This document shows, piece after piece, positions 1 through 8,315 of a stretch of 64,000 nucleotides of DNA (position 1 is its first letter; each line of letters opens with the position of its first letter). This DNA comes from Leisingera sp. M658. Lineage in GTDB: Bacteria > Pseudomonadota > Alphaproteobacteria > Rhodobacterales > Rhodobacteraceae. Under the pieces are notes generated by a model. The model did no database searches and was not told the origin of the DNA. It saw nothing but the letters and a program-made list of their open reading frames with translations. The stretch lies in NCBI RefSeq assembly GCF_025144145.1, contig NZ_CP083546.1, positions 509,001-573,000 of the forward strand, given 5' to 3'. Made by a program: the position numbers and the translations under genes.

Positions 1-209
1 ACCGGGCCGGCCTCGGCTGCTGTCACCGGTTTCCCGCTTCCCTCCGGCACTTCAGGCCCCGGCGCGCTGGCTGGAAGTTGAGGCACAGAGGCCCCGGGCG
101 CGTCCAATGCAATCTCCGGCACCGGCGCGGCAGGGGTTTCCTGGGCTGCCGCCCAGGCCGCGGTCAGCATCAAAAATGCCGCCAGCGCTGCAGGGATACG
201 AATGGTCAT
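1..209 (-). CDS. N-terminal part of an exported protein, possibly ExbB-like (runs off the window)
   Basis: Reading leftwards from ATG at 209, the frame is open to the window edge (about 69 codons). It begins with a signal-peptide-like segment (MTIRIPAALAAFLMLTAAWA) followed by a Pro/Ala-rich low-complexity stretch. Its start codon overlaps the stop of the substrate-binding protein gene as ATGA, so the two are probably translationally coupled. Many alphaproteobacterial ExbB/TolQ-type proton-channel subunits carry such an exported Pro/Ala-rich N-terminal extension, and the iron-type binding protein next door fits a TonB-dependent uptake locus. The diagnostic membrane domain lies outside the window, so ExbB is an inference from context only. 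Confidence 0.45.
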   Translation of the reverse strand, partial: MTIRIPAALAAFLMLTAAWAAAQETPAAPVPEIALDAPGASVPQLPASAPGPEVPEGSGKPVTAAEAGP

Positions 210-1111
210 GTCTGGCTCCAATATGCTGCGATGTAACTGGTTTTAGGATTTGTCTGCTCTGCCTTGAGCGCTGCGCGCAGGTGCTGGGCTTCGGCCTTAT
301 CACAGGCAAACCAAAGGGAATACCCAAGGTACCGCCCCCGCTCCGCCAGTGCGCGCTCCGCCAGCAGGACGCGGCCATTGGCGGCCTCGGGCACTTGGAA
401 CCCCAACGCCTCCAGCAAGGGGCTGCGGATGCCGCGGCTGGTATAGGCTGTGGTCTGGCCCGCCCAGCACAGGGGCGCGCTGGCGCCGTCCCATTCGGGA
501 TGTTCCTCGCGGATGGCGGATACCCGGCTCTCGATCCGGGTGATGGCGGTCTTGGTGCGTCCGGAGGTTCCTGTGGTGGCGCCAAGCGTGTGCAGCACCT
601 CCTGCCAGGGCGTGCCATAGGAGCCGAACTCAGCCCGTGGGGCGATGGCCGGCGCAATGCGCGACAAAAATGCGTCGTCGCGCCAGGTCATATCGGACCA
701 CCGGCCAACGATGAGCTCCGGCTCCAGCGCCGTGATCTTCTCGAAATTGATTTCGCCTTGATACACCGCCGGGCGGGCGTCTTCCAGCGCATCATGGCCC
801 CAAGGCCACACGCCGGAGCAGTCCTTGCCATGCCATTTGCGCAAGGCGATTGGGGGCTGGCCCAAGGCCAGCAGAAAATTATGCCCGAAAAAGCTGACAG
901 AGACGATGCGTTCGGGTTTGGCAGGCACGGTGGCCAAGCTGGACTGGTGTTGTATTTCTACCGGAAACGTATCCGTTGCGGCGGGCAGAGCGGTGGCCAG
1001 CAGCATGGCCGCCGTTTGTACCGTCATTCCAATTGTCCGGTGCAGCAGGCCACAGCAAATCGGCTGCGCGGGATTGGCACCCGGAGGTTTCAGCCACAGC
1101 CTCAGCGTCAC
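206..1111 (-). CDS. Periplasmic iron-siderophore/heme-type ABC substrate-binding protein
   Basis: This is a 301-residue protein of the FecB/FhuD/TroA-type binding-protein family. It should capture an iron chelate (siderophore or heme) in the periplasm for an ABC importer. The family opening PAKPERIVSVSFFGHN is near residues 63-78 and ALEPELIVG follows near 130. I took the GTG at 1111 because GGAGAG lies 5 nt upstream; an internal ATG at 1027 would give a shorter form starting directly at the hydrophobic signal segment (TAAMLLATALPA). The GTG overlaps the TGA of a small upstream frame as GTGA, and the stop overlaps the next gene as ATGA, so this is part of a tightly packed operon. No permease or ATPase gene is visible in the window. 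The ligand cannot be read from the sequence. Confidence 0.75.
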   Translation of the reverse strand: MTLRLWLKPPGANPAQPICCGLLHRTIGMTVQTAAMLLATALPAATDTFPVEIQHQSSLATVPAKPERIVSVSFFGHNFLLALGQPPIALRKWHGKDCSGVWPWGHDALEDARPAVYQGEINFEKITALEPELIVGRWSDMTWRDDAFLSRIAPAIAPRAEFGSYGTPWQEVLHTLGATTGTSGRTKTAITRIESRVSAIREEHPEWDGASAPLCWAGQTTAYTSRGIRSPLLEALGFQVPEAANGRVLLAERALAERGRYLGYSLWFACDKAEAQHLRAALKAEQTNPKTSYIAAYWSQT

Positions 1112-1242
1112 AACATCTCTCCAGCCGGCTGCCTCAGGAGGTTCTGAAGGCCATGTTCTTTGGGGGTGGCTGGACTGACGGCGGAAAAATAATCCGCCAG
1201 CGTCTTGCTGAACTTGCGCCCGTATGGCGCGCGGGAATCCAT
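1108..1242 (-). CDS. Possible 44-residue small ORF coupled to the binding-protein gene
   Basis: ATG at 1242 opens a 44-codon frame (start MDSRAPYGRKF, end PAGEML) whose TGA overlaps the GTG of the binding-protein gene. I do not recognise the sequence. The frame continues upstream into the IS481 remnant, so it may be the 3' tail of a gene cut by that insertion, or a leader that supplies ribosomes to the next gene. No strong Shine-Dalgarno is seen. It is kept only because of the stop/start overlap. Confidence 0.25.
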   Translation of the reverse strand: MDSRAPYGRKFSKTLADYFSAVSPATPKEHGLQNLLRQPAGEML

Positions 1243-1273
1243 AAGAAACCCTAGTTGTTTTGTCAAGAATATT

Positions 1274-1550
1274 TCGCGTGCCAGCAGGCAGGGCACGGTT
1301 TCAAGCTGGTGTTCGAGGAATGCCAACACGGTTTTGCGATTGGCCTTATCCACCGGCTGTGCCGCCGCGACTTTGCTGGCACGGTCAATGGCTGCAAAGA
1401 GATGGAGCTTTCAGCCGCTTCGCAACCGTCTTCGGGGTGATGCCAAGCTTCCGGTTCAGCTCCGCGATCGAAGCCTGCGTATCTTGGGGCATTGCAGCGC
1501 AACACCCCGCCGGGTGACAGGGTGCGGCGCGGCCATCACGACGTCTGTCC
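1274..1550 (-). pseudogene. IS481-family transposase remnant
   Basis: Two pieces of an IS481-type transposase lie in different minus-strand frames. From about 1485 to 1408 the frame reads QDTQASIAELNRKLGITPKT then VAKRLK, the N-terminal helix-turn-helix of this family. From about 1408 to 1280 another frame reads LHLFAAIDRASKVAAAQPVD then KANRKTVLAFLEHQLETVP, which is the start of the DDE (rve) catalytic domain around its first Asp. Everything between and after these pieces is missing, so the element has an internal deletion and cannot encode an active enzyme. Terminal repeats could not be placed with confidence. Confidence 0.75.
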
Positions 1551-1641
1551 CATAGTGTTTCCGTCCACTCCTACGCAAGGATCACACCATCAAACTGCGG
1601 GATCAAATGGCCGGGGCGCGCTGGGCGCCCCGGTTGCGGTT

Positions 1642-3363
1642 TTATTCGCCGGGTACGGCCTGAAGCTCCGGCTCATCATGGTGGTGATGCTCTTTGACCG
1701 GGCGCATCAGCAGGTTGGCAAAGAAGGCCACCGCCAGCAGCGCTGCCATGCAATACATGGTGGTATTGTAGAGGCCGGGGGTCGGATCCAGAGTGCCTGC
1801 CGGGGCGATCTCCATCAGTTTGGCGATGGTCACGGTTTTGGCCGCAACCAGCTGATCCAGCTGCGCCACGGGGGCGCCGAACTTGGCCGCAAAGGCAGCC
1901 GGGTCGACTTTGGCTGCCAGATCCTGAACCGCGCTGGTCACCGACATCTGCCGCAGCGAGGTGATGGCCAGCGGCCCAAGAACCCCTGCTGTCGACCAGG
2001 CTGTCAGCAGCCGGCCGTGGATGCCGCCCACATGCATGGTGCCGAACATATCGGCCAGATAGGCCGGGATAGTGGCAAAACCGCCGCCGTACATCGAGAA
2101 GATCAGCATTGTCGCCAGGTAGAAGCCCGCCAGATAGATCAGCGACGGATTGGCTGCAGCGGCAGAGGCGAAATAGGGGATCGACAGATACAGCGCGGTG
2201 CCCAGAATGAAAAAGCACATGTAGGTGGCTTTGCGCCCGATATAGTCTGACGCAGAGGCCCAGAAAAACCGCCCGACCATGTTGAACACGGAAATCATCA
2301 GCACATAGGTTGATGCAAAGGCGGCGGTTGCCACCAGCGGCATCACCGAACCGAAGATCTCGGACATCATGGTCTTGGCAACCCCGATCACGCCGATGCC
2401 GGCGGTCACGTTGAAGCACAGCATCACCCACAGTTGCCAGAATTGCGGTGTCTTCAGTGCCTGGTCGATATGCACGTCGTTCTGTGTCACCAGCCCCGAG
2501 GCGGCGGGTTTCGGTGTCCAGCCTTCCGGCGTCCAATCCTTGGCCGGAACCCGGTACTGGAAGGCGGCCAGGATCATCACCACAAAATAGACGATGCCAA
2601 GCGTCATGAAGGTCTGCGCAGCGCCGGTGCTGCCGGTGCCCACCGCATAGGCGCCGGCTTCGCCGCCAAAGGCAGCTGCCTGGGTAGCGCTGGCAAGCAC
2701 CACCTCGACCTGGCCCTGGGCTGTCTGGGCAAACACCCGGCCGTTTTCGACCACAGTCTGCACGGCGTCCTGGGTGCCGAGATAGGTGGGGGCGGTCTGG
2801 TACAGGCTCAGCAGCCAGCCTTTGACCGGTGCGGCGATCATCGCGCCGCCGCCAAAGCCCATGATGGCCATGCCGGTGGCCATGCCGCGGCGGTCGGGGA
2901 ACCAACGGATCAGCGTCGAGACCGGCGAGACATAGCCCAGACCAAGCCCGCAGCCGCCGAGCACGCCGTAGCCGAGATAGACCAGCCACAGCTGATGGCT
3001 GGAAATGCCGAAAGAGCCGACAATGAAACCGCCGCCCCAGAGCAGCGCGGCCACCACGCCGACCATGCGGGGGCCGACCTCTTCCAGCCATTTGCCGGCA
3101 AAGGCTGCGGCCAGGCCAAGGCAGACGATGGCCACCGAGAAGATCCAGACCACCGAAGCCAGGCTCCAGTCATCGGCGCTGGAGGCGATCACCCCCAGTT
3201 CGCGGGTCAGCGGCGGATTGAAGACCGACCAGGCATAGACCGAGCCGATGCAGAGGTGGATTGCGATGGATGCCGGCGGCACGCGCCAGCGGTTAAAGCC
3301 GGGTCCGGCAGTGATATGGGCCTTGTGCAGGATCCCCAGCCCGCCGGGTGATCGGTTGCTCAT
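1642..3363 (-). CDS. MFS transporter, oxalate/formate antiporter (OFA) family
   Basis: A 573-residue polytopic inner-membrane transporter of the OxlT-like OFA family of the major facilitator superfamily. The start at 3363 is supported by GGGAGG 7 nt upstream; the frame runs 44 codons further up without support. About twelve hydrophobic segments are visible, starting with IAIHLCIGSVYAWSVF, which is typical of this family, and there is an MFS-type loop WFPDRRGMATG. Two long non-hydrophobic Ala/Gln-rich insertions interrupt the membrane core, one before the sixth or seventh helix (about residues 190-250) and one before the last helix (about 490-540). The tail has four consecutive His (EHHHHDEPE). 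The substrate is probably a small carboxylate but cannot be fixed from sequence. The two-component pair just upstream on the same strand is the likely regulator. Confidence 0.85.
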   Translation of the reverse strand: MSNRSPGGLGILHKAHITAGPGFNRWRVPPASIAIHLCIGSVYAWSVFNPPLTRELGVIASSADDWSLASVVWIFSVAIVCLGLAAAFAGKWLEEVGPRMVGVVAALLWGGGFIVGSFGISSHQLWLVYLGYGVLGGCGLGLGYVSPVSTLIRWFPDRRGMATGMAIMGFGGGAMIAAPVKGWLLSLYQTAPTYLGTQDAVQTVVENGRVFAQTAQGQVEVVLASATQAAAFGGEAGAYAVGTGSTGAAQTFMTLGIVYFVVMILAAFQYRVPAKDWTPEGWTPKPAASGLVTQNDVHIDQALKTPQFWQLWVMLCFNVTAGIGVIGVAKTMMSEIFGSVMPLVATAAFASTYVLMISVFNMVGRFFWASASDYIGRKATYMCFFILGTALYLSIPYFASAAAANPSLIYLAGFYLATMLIFSMYGGGFATIPAYLADMFGTMHVGGIHGRLLTAWSTAGVLGPLAITSLRQMSVTSAVQDLAAKVDPAAFAAKFGAPVAQLDQLVAAKTVTIAKLMEIAPAGTLDPTPGLYNTTMYCMAALLAVAFFANLLMRPVKEHHHHDEPELQAVPGE

Positions 3364-3612
3364 GTGTTGTCCTCCCTTGTGCTGTTCCGGCTGCTGCAAC
3401 CTCCTATTGCGGCGGTCCGGAATGGCGTTCGGCAATGTGCCGTGGCTTGACAAGGGCGGAGGATTGCCACAGCTGTCAATTAAATAATTTAGCAATAACA
3501 GCGTCTTATCGTGACAGTTTGTCCGTCGGGGTCAGGGCCGCAGGGCGGTGCCGGGACATTCTGTCCGCACCTGTACGGCGGTTGCGCCGGGATTTGCGCC
3601 AAATTGTCCGGA
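3364..3612 (-). promoter_or_regulatory. Probable promoter region of the MFS gene
   Basis: This is a 249-bp gap between the sensor kinase stop and the transporter start. It contains an AT-rich patch (tcaattaaataatttagcaa, 3476-3495) that stands out from the surrounding high-G+C DNA and would suit a promoter. I looked for a minus-strand -24/-12 sigma-54 element (TGGCAC-N5-TTGC) and found no convincing match, which is relevant to the altered GAFTGA loop of the adjacent regulator. Confidence 0.35.
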
Positions 3613-5577
3613 TCAGGCATCAGCCGGGCAGGGCAGAAAAATCTCGAAGCGGCTGCCCTGTCCGGGTCGCGACTGGACAGTGATCCGCCCGCCTGCGCGA
3701 CTCACCAGCTGGTGGCTGATCGACAGGCCCAGCCCGGTGCCCTGCGCCTGTTTGGTGGTGAAGAACGGATCAAAGATGCGGTTCTGCAGCTCGGGCGGAA
3801 TGCCGGTGCCGGTATCTGCGGCAGTCAGCAGCACGCCCTCCGGGGCATCTTCAGCGGTCAGAGTCAGGCGGCCGCCACCGGGCATGGCTTGCACTGCGTT
3901 GAGGATCAGATTGACCAGCACCTGCTGCAATTCGGTGCGCGACATCCGCACCTCGCGGGTGCTGGTCAGACGGGTCTCTGCCTCGACCGAACAGGCGTCG
4001 AGCTGATGACGGGTCAGCACCAGGCAGTCCGACAGCACCTCACCCGGGGAGATCAGTCCGGAGGCGCCGGAGTATTCTTCGGGGCGGGCGAATTGCAGCA
4101 GTTTTGAGACGATCACGCCGATCCGGTAAACCTGATCGTCGATGAGGCGGAATTCCTCCTCGACCGGGGCGGCATGTTCGCCCAGTACCGAGCGGGCGAG
4201 GTCGAGATTGCCCTGGATCACCGCCACCGGGTTGTTGATCTCATGCGCGACGGAGGCGGTGATTTCACCAACCGCGGCGAGCTTTTCAGAGACAATCAAA
4301 CGTTCGGTGGTCTGTTCCAGCCGCCGGTTCGCCTCGCGCAGGTCAGCGGTGCGTTCCCCGACCTTGGCTTCAAGGCTTTCGCCCCAGTGCCGCAATTGCC
4401 GGTCGCGCTCCTGGACCTGGTCCAGAAGGCTGTCGAAATGGGCGGCCACGCGGGCAATCTCACCACTGGCAGCCTGGGGGCGGTTGCGCGCGGTGAAGTC
4501 GCCGTGTTCAACCCGGGCGATGGTCTGGTTCATGCCCTCGAGGGGGCGGAAAATACGTCCGGCCCACCGCAGGAAGATCGGCACCGACAAGGCGGCGATC
4601 AGCAGGAAAGCGCCCCCCAGCGCCAGCACCGAGCTGCGCTTGGCCTGGCGGAACGGGGTTTCCAGAAAGCCGACATAAAGCATCCCGGCCCGGCTGCCGC
4701 GGCTGTCGAGGATCGGTTCATAGGCGGAAATGTACCAGTCATTCACCACAAAGGCGCGGTCGAGCCAGATGTCGCCGCGCCCCAGAACCTGGCCGCGCAC
4801 TTCGGCCGAGACCCGGGTGCCAAGCGCGCGCACGTTTTCGAACAGCCGCACGTTCGTGGAGATCCGCACGTCCTCAAGAAACAGCGTGGCGGTGCCCTGG
4901 CTGCCCTCCGGCAGGCTTTGCTCGCGGTAGACCAGCGCGTTGATGGTGTCGATGAAACCGAGATTGCGGTTCAGCAGCCGCCCGCCGGCCAGAAGCGCGG
5001 GACGGCCATCCGGCAGGGTGACCGGGGCGGCCGAGTGAATGATCATGCCGCGGGTTTCGGCGCTGCGGCTGGTGGGAACCGCAGCTTCGGTTGCGACCAG
5101 CGGGATGGCGGCGCGGGCGGCGAGGCCGGGGGCCAGCGTATCAAGCTGGGCGGCGTTCAGAATGTCGACGGCGCTTTGCCATTGCCCGGCCAGGGCACCG
5201 CTCAGAACCGGCCAGTCGGCGGGCGTAAACCCGGGCTGGCCGCCGGGGCCTGTAAGATACAGGAAATCAAGGCCGAGCCGGGCCTTTTCCTGCGCCAGGA
5301 AATCCGCCGTGCTGCCCGCCGTCAGCGCGCTGCGGAGGCGGACCGATTGCGCCACCGCGTCCAGCTGCTCGCCCGAGGTGGCGGTCAGCCGGGCCAGATA
5401 CTGGTCGGCAATGGTCAGATCGCCGGTCACCTTGCTGATCAGCAACCCGTCGATTTTGTCCGACCAGCGCCAGGTGGTGAAACCCAGCAGCAGCGGCATC
5501 AGCACCAGCATCGGCATCAGGGCAATCACCAGCAACCGGACCCGGACCGATTGCAGCAGCGGGCGCAGGCGGTTCAT
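3613..5577 (-). CDS. Sensor histidine kinase with periplasmic sensor domain and HAMP
   Basis: A 654-residue membrane histidine kinase. ATG at 5577 lies 5 bp after the regulator stop, so regulator and kinase form one operon. Order of parts: transmembrane helix at about 14-34, periplasmic Cache-like sensor to about 315, second helix at about 318-338, HAMP, coiled coil (LREANRRLEQTTERL), then the catalytic core. The phosphoacceptor His is in SVAHEINNPVAV near residue 446, the N box is NLILNAVQAMPGGG near 557, and the G boxes are DTGTGIP and GTGLGLSIS. This is the DctB/NtrB-type kinase architecture that normally pairs with NtrC-like regulators, as here. By position it probably senses an external carboxylate carried by the downstream MFS protein; this is inference. 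Confidence 0.88.
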   Translation of the reverse strand: MNRLRPLLQSVRVRLLVIALMPMLVLMPLLLGFTTWRWSDKIDGLLISKVTGDLTIADQYLARLTATSGEQLDAVAQSVRLRSALTAGSTADFLAQEKARLGLDFLYLTGPGGQPGFTPADWPVLSGALAGQWQSAVDILNAAQLDTLAPGLAARAAIPLVATEAAVPTSRSAETRGMIIHSAAPVTLPDGRPALLAGGRLLNRNLGFIDTINALVYREQSLPEGSQGTATLFLEDVRISTNVRLFENVRALGTRVSAEVRGQVLGRGDIWLDRAFVVNDWYISAYEPILDSRGSRAGMLYVGFLETPFRQAKRSSVLALGGAFLLIAALSVPIFLRWAGRIFRPLEGMNQTIARVEHGDFTARNRPQAASGEIARVAAHFDSLLDQVQERDRQLRHWGESLEAKVGERTADLREANRRLEQTTERLIVSEKLAAVGEITASVAHEINNPVAVIQGNLDLARSVLGEHAAPVEEEFRLIDDQVYRIGVIVSKLLQFARPEEYSGASGLISPGEVLSDCLVLTRHQLDACSVEAETRLTSTREVRMSRTELQQVLVNLILNAVQAMPGGGRLTLTAEDAPEGVLLTAADTGTGIPPELQNRIFDPFFTTKQAQGTGLGLSISHQLVSRAGGRITVQSRPGQGSRFEIFLPCPADA

Positions 5578-5581
5578 GGGC

Positions 5582-6940
5582 TTACAGTCCCCAGGCCGCG
5601 CATTTGCGGTCGATTGTCTTGCGCGAGACGCCCAGCTGCCGCGCCGCTTCGCTGCGGTTGCCGCCAACGGCCTCCAGTGCCTGCAGGATCTCGCGGCGTT
5701 CGACCTCCTCCAGTGGCAGGATACTGGCCGCGGGCCGGGCGGGCGCCAGCGTGTCCAGGGAGAAGCTGCCGAAGATCAGGGAGCGTTCAATGAAGTTCCT
5801 GAGCTCGCGGATATTGCCGGGCCAGTCATGCCGCAGCAAAGCCGATTTGACGCCGGCGGGCAGCGCCAGCGGCGGCAGCTGCAGCTGGGCGGCGATTTCA
5901 GTCAGGAACAGTTCGGCAAGGTCAATTATGTCGGAGCCGCGTTCGCGCAGGGGCGGCATCGCAATGTCGATCACGTTGATGCGGAACAGCAGATCGGCGC
6001 GGAAACTTCCGGCGTCCACAGCCTCGGCCAAAGCGCGGCTGGAACTCATCACAAAGCGCAGATCAAGCTGCACCGTGCGTTCGGTGCCGATCGGGCGGAT
6101 GCGCCCGTCCTCCAGCACCCGCAGCAGCGTGCTTTGCGCCGAAGGGCTGAGCTCGCCGATTTCGTCAAAGAACACGGTGCCGCCCTGCGCCGAGGCCAGC
6201 AGCCCTTCGCGGCCCGCCGGGGCGCCGGGAAAGGCGCCGGGGGCATGGCCGAACAGCTCGTATTCGATCACATCAGCCGGGATGGCGCCGCATTGCACCG
6301 GCACAAAGGGCGCCCCGGCGCGATTGGAGCGCATATGCAGGTGGCGGGCGGCGACCTCCTTGCCGGTGCCGGAGGCGCCGCTGATCAGCACCGGTGTTGA
6401 AACCTGTGCGACCCGGTCCAGGGTGCTGCAGGCCCGTGCAATTGCGGGGGAGGTTCCGACCAGTTCGCGGCGGCGGCGGCGGCCGGCGCCGGTGGTTTCC
6501 AGCTCGCGGCGCAGCAGCATGTTTTCCCGCTTTAGGCGGGCGGTTTCCAGACAGCGGCGCAGGGCATTCAGAATCTGGTTCGAGCGGAATGGCTTAAGGA
6601 TAAAGTCCGACGCACCGGCGCGCAGGGCGTCGATCGCGGTTTGCAGATCGGCATAGGCGGTGATCAGTATGGTGTCGGTAAAGCCGCCGTCACGGCGTTG
6701 CTCCGCCAGCCATTCGAGGCCTTTCTGGCCAGGCATGATGTTGTCGAGAATCATCACGTCATATTGCCGGGTGTTGAGCAGGGCGGCGGCAGCTTCGGTG
6801 TTTTCGGCTTCATCCACCAGCCGGCACAGAGGGCGCAGGGTTTTTACCAGGAAATTACGCATGCCCGGCTCATCGTCCACAATGAGTATGCTTGCCAGTT
6901 CAAGCGGGTCGGTCAGCGCTGCCAAATCTGTAATTGTCAT
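5582..6940 (-). CDS. NtrC-family response regulator with altered GAFTGA loop
   Basis: A 452-residue response regulator: receiver domain (phosphoacceptor Asp66 in MILDN), AAA+ domain, and C-terminal Fis-type helix-turn-helix (GGNRSEAARQLGVSRKT). The AAA+ domain has Walker A GASGTGKE (188-195), Walker B GGTVFFDE (253-260) and arginine-finger region FRADLLFRIN (313-322). The sigma-54-contacting loop, normally GAFTGA, reads GAFPGA at 235-240. The Thr is the residue most directly tied to sigma-54 engagement; several family members with altered loops (HupR, TyrR) act on sigma-70 promoters instead. The gene is first in an operon with its cognate kinase. Target by context: the MFS gene downstream. 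Confidence 0.88.
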   Translation of the reverse strand: MTITDLAALTDPLELASILIVDDEPGMRNFLVKTLRPLCRLVDEAENTEAAAALLNTRQYDVMILDNIMPGQKGLEWLAEQRRDGGFTDTILITAYADLQTAIDALRAGASDFILKPFRSNQILNALRRCLETARLKRENMLLRRELETTGAGRRRRRELVGTSPAIARACSTLDRVAQVSTPVLISGASGTGKEVAARHLHMRSNRAGAPFVPVQCGAIPADVIEYELFGHAPGAFPGAPAGREGLLASAQGGTVFFDEIGELSPSAQSTLLRVLEDGRIRPIGTERTVQLDLRFVMSSSRALAEAVDAGSFRADLLFRINVIDIAMPPLRERGSDIIDLAELFLTEIAAQLQLPPLALPAGVKSALLRHDWPGNIRELRNFIERSLIFGSFSLDTLAPARPAASILPLEEVERREILQALEAVGGNRSEAARQLGVSRKTIDRKCAAWGL

Positions 6941-7328
6941 ACCTGCCGCTTTTCGGTGGGGGCGGGGATGGACTATTGTCGCTTTCCAGCGGTTTGTCGA
7001 GAGAACAGATCCATCAGCCGGGGCTGGGCTGATTTGCGTAGCTGGAATGAAGCAAAGAAGTTGCCAATGTGTCTCCGCAATGAGCAGCGTGTTTGCAGCA
7101 AGTCGTCAAAATACCAATGCCTAGCGCGGCTAGATGCGTCAGGGCGCCGTTGCAGAAATTTGCGCCCGTAAGATTCACATTTAGAAACCATGCAATCAGA
7201 CGGGTTTCATGACAAGGCCAACGCCTGCCCGCTACCGCACGGCAAACTGCCCGCAGCGATCCTCAACACGCCTCGTTGGCACGTTGGGCAGCATTTCCAC
7301 TTCACTCCAAGATCAAGGACCCCGCAAC
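6941..7328. other. Gap without a recognisable gene
   Basis: This 388-bp stretch holds the upstream region of the two-component operon and then DNA with short open frames on both strands but no sustained protein similarity that I can recognise. It borders the decayed island, and a minus-strand frame at 6973-7191 looks like it could be old insertion-element debris, but I could not assign it to a family. Confidence 0.4.
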
Positions 7329-8025
7329 ATGGGCGCTGAAAATACCGATACCGCAGGTGTTGTTGTCGAGCGCTTGGACGCCGCCCTGCGCCTGACATTA
7401 CCGGTGCCGCAAAAAAGAACGCGATAGGCAGTGGCACGTATCTCAAGATGGGTGAGGCGCTTGATGAAGCTGCGGCGGATGCCTCAATCCGGGCCGTTTG
7501 GATCAGAGGTGCGGGTGGCGCGTTTACAAGCGGGAATGACATAGACGACTGTTCGCAAACAGGTTGACGGTGACGATTGGCCGGCGGCCCGGGTTATCAA
7601 CGCACTTGTCACGTTTCCCAAACCGATTGTCGCGCGGGTGGAGGGTCTGGCGATCGGCATCGGAACAACCATGCTCCTGCACTGCGGTCTGATTTGCGCG
7701 TCCAATGACACGCAGTTCCAACTTCCGTTTGTAAATCTCGGCCTGGTACCTGAAGTCGGCGCATCCTATCTGCTTCCACGGTTAACCGGGCAGGCAAAGG
7801 CGGCCGAGTTGATATTGCTGGGCGGTATGTTCGGTGCCGAAGAGGCGGTCACTCTCGGCCTGGTCAACAACGCTCTGCCTGCAGATGAAGTCGCACAGGC
7901 AGCGGAACCAGCTGTCATGGCTCTCGTCAAACAGCCACCCAACGCTGTCATCAATTGTCATTGCTGCCGGCAAAGTCAAGGAACGAACGTTGATGATTAA
8001 AAGCAAGAAGCAGAAGCCAATTTAG
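7329..8025 (+). pseudogene. Enoyl-CoA hydratase/isomerase (crotonase) pseudogene
   Basis: Crotonase-family sequence is readable in three frames. Part one starts at ATG 7329 and reaches PVPQK. A one-base shift near 7411-7415 then leads to KNAIGSGTYLKMGEALDEAA and IRGAGGAFTSGNDIDD, the oxyanion-hole region, which ends at a TGA. A second lesion near 7565 leads to DDWPAARVINALVTFPKPIV and ARVEGLAIGIGTTMLL, then PFVNLGLVPEVGASYLLPRL and MFGAEEAVTLGLVN. The expected C-terminal third after KQPPNAV is lost. Several independent lesions mean a dead gene rather than a single sequencing error. The normal enzyme hydrates enoyl-CoA in fatty-acid or related oxidation. Confidence 0.85.
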
Positions 8026-8315
8026 TTCGAAAGCATTGAAAGAACACGAAAGTCACTCTTGCGATGGGCGTTGTTGGGCAACTCGAGCCTGAGGGAACGA
8101 GCAGGTTCAGCGGCCCGTCGGCACGGCGATATGGGATTTGAATGGCAAGGGTCTTATACTGGCGGCACGGCGTTGAGTAATCGGGAACGGGCCAGTCCAG
8201 CCTCGCCAGAGGTCTGCAACAACACCGTGCAGGCCATGGTAATAGGGCGGGGCCCGGCGCGACCTCGGCCTGCGTTGGAAAACCCTCCCAAGGTGGACGC
8301 CGCACGGGCCTGGGA
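8026..8315. other. Flank between crotonase pseudogene and IS91 remnant
   Basis: About 290 bp with no gene I can support. It may include the terminal, non-coding end of the IS91-type element, since it follows the C-terminal part of that transposase, but I see no clear terminus. Confidence 0.35.

Noticed and set aside
1108-1353. An 81-residue minus-strand frame starting MDKANRKTVLAFLEHQ as a separate gene
   Set aside because: Its first half is the IS481 transposase catalytic-domain fragment; only the last 44 codons could be independent, and those are listed separately with low confidence.
6973-7191. A 72-residue minus-strand ORF (MVSKCESYGRKFLQRRPDAS) as a gene or IS fragment
   Set aside because: Basic composition and location next to decayed DNA hint at insertion-element debris, but no family motif could be recognised.
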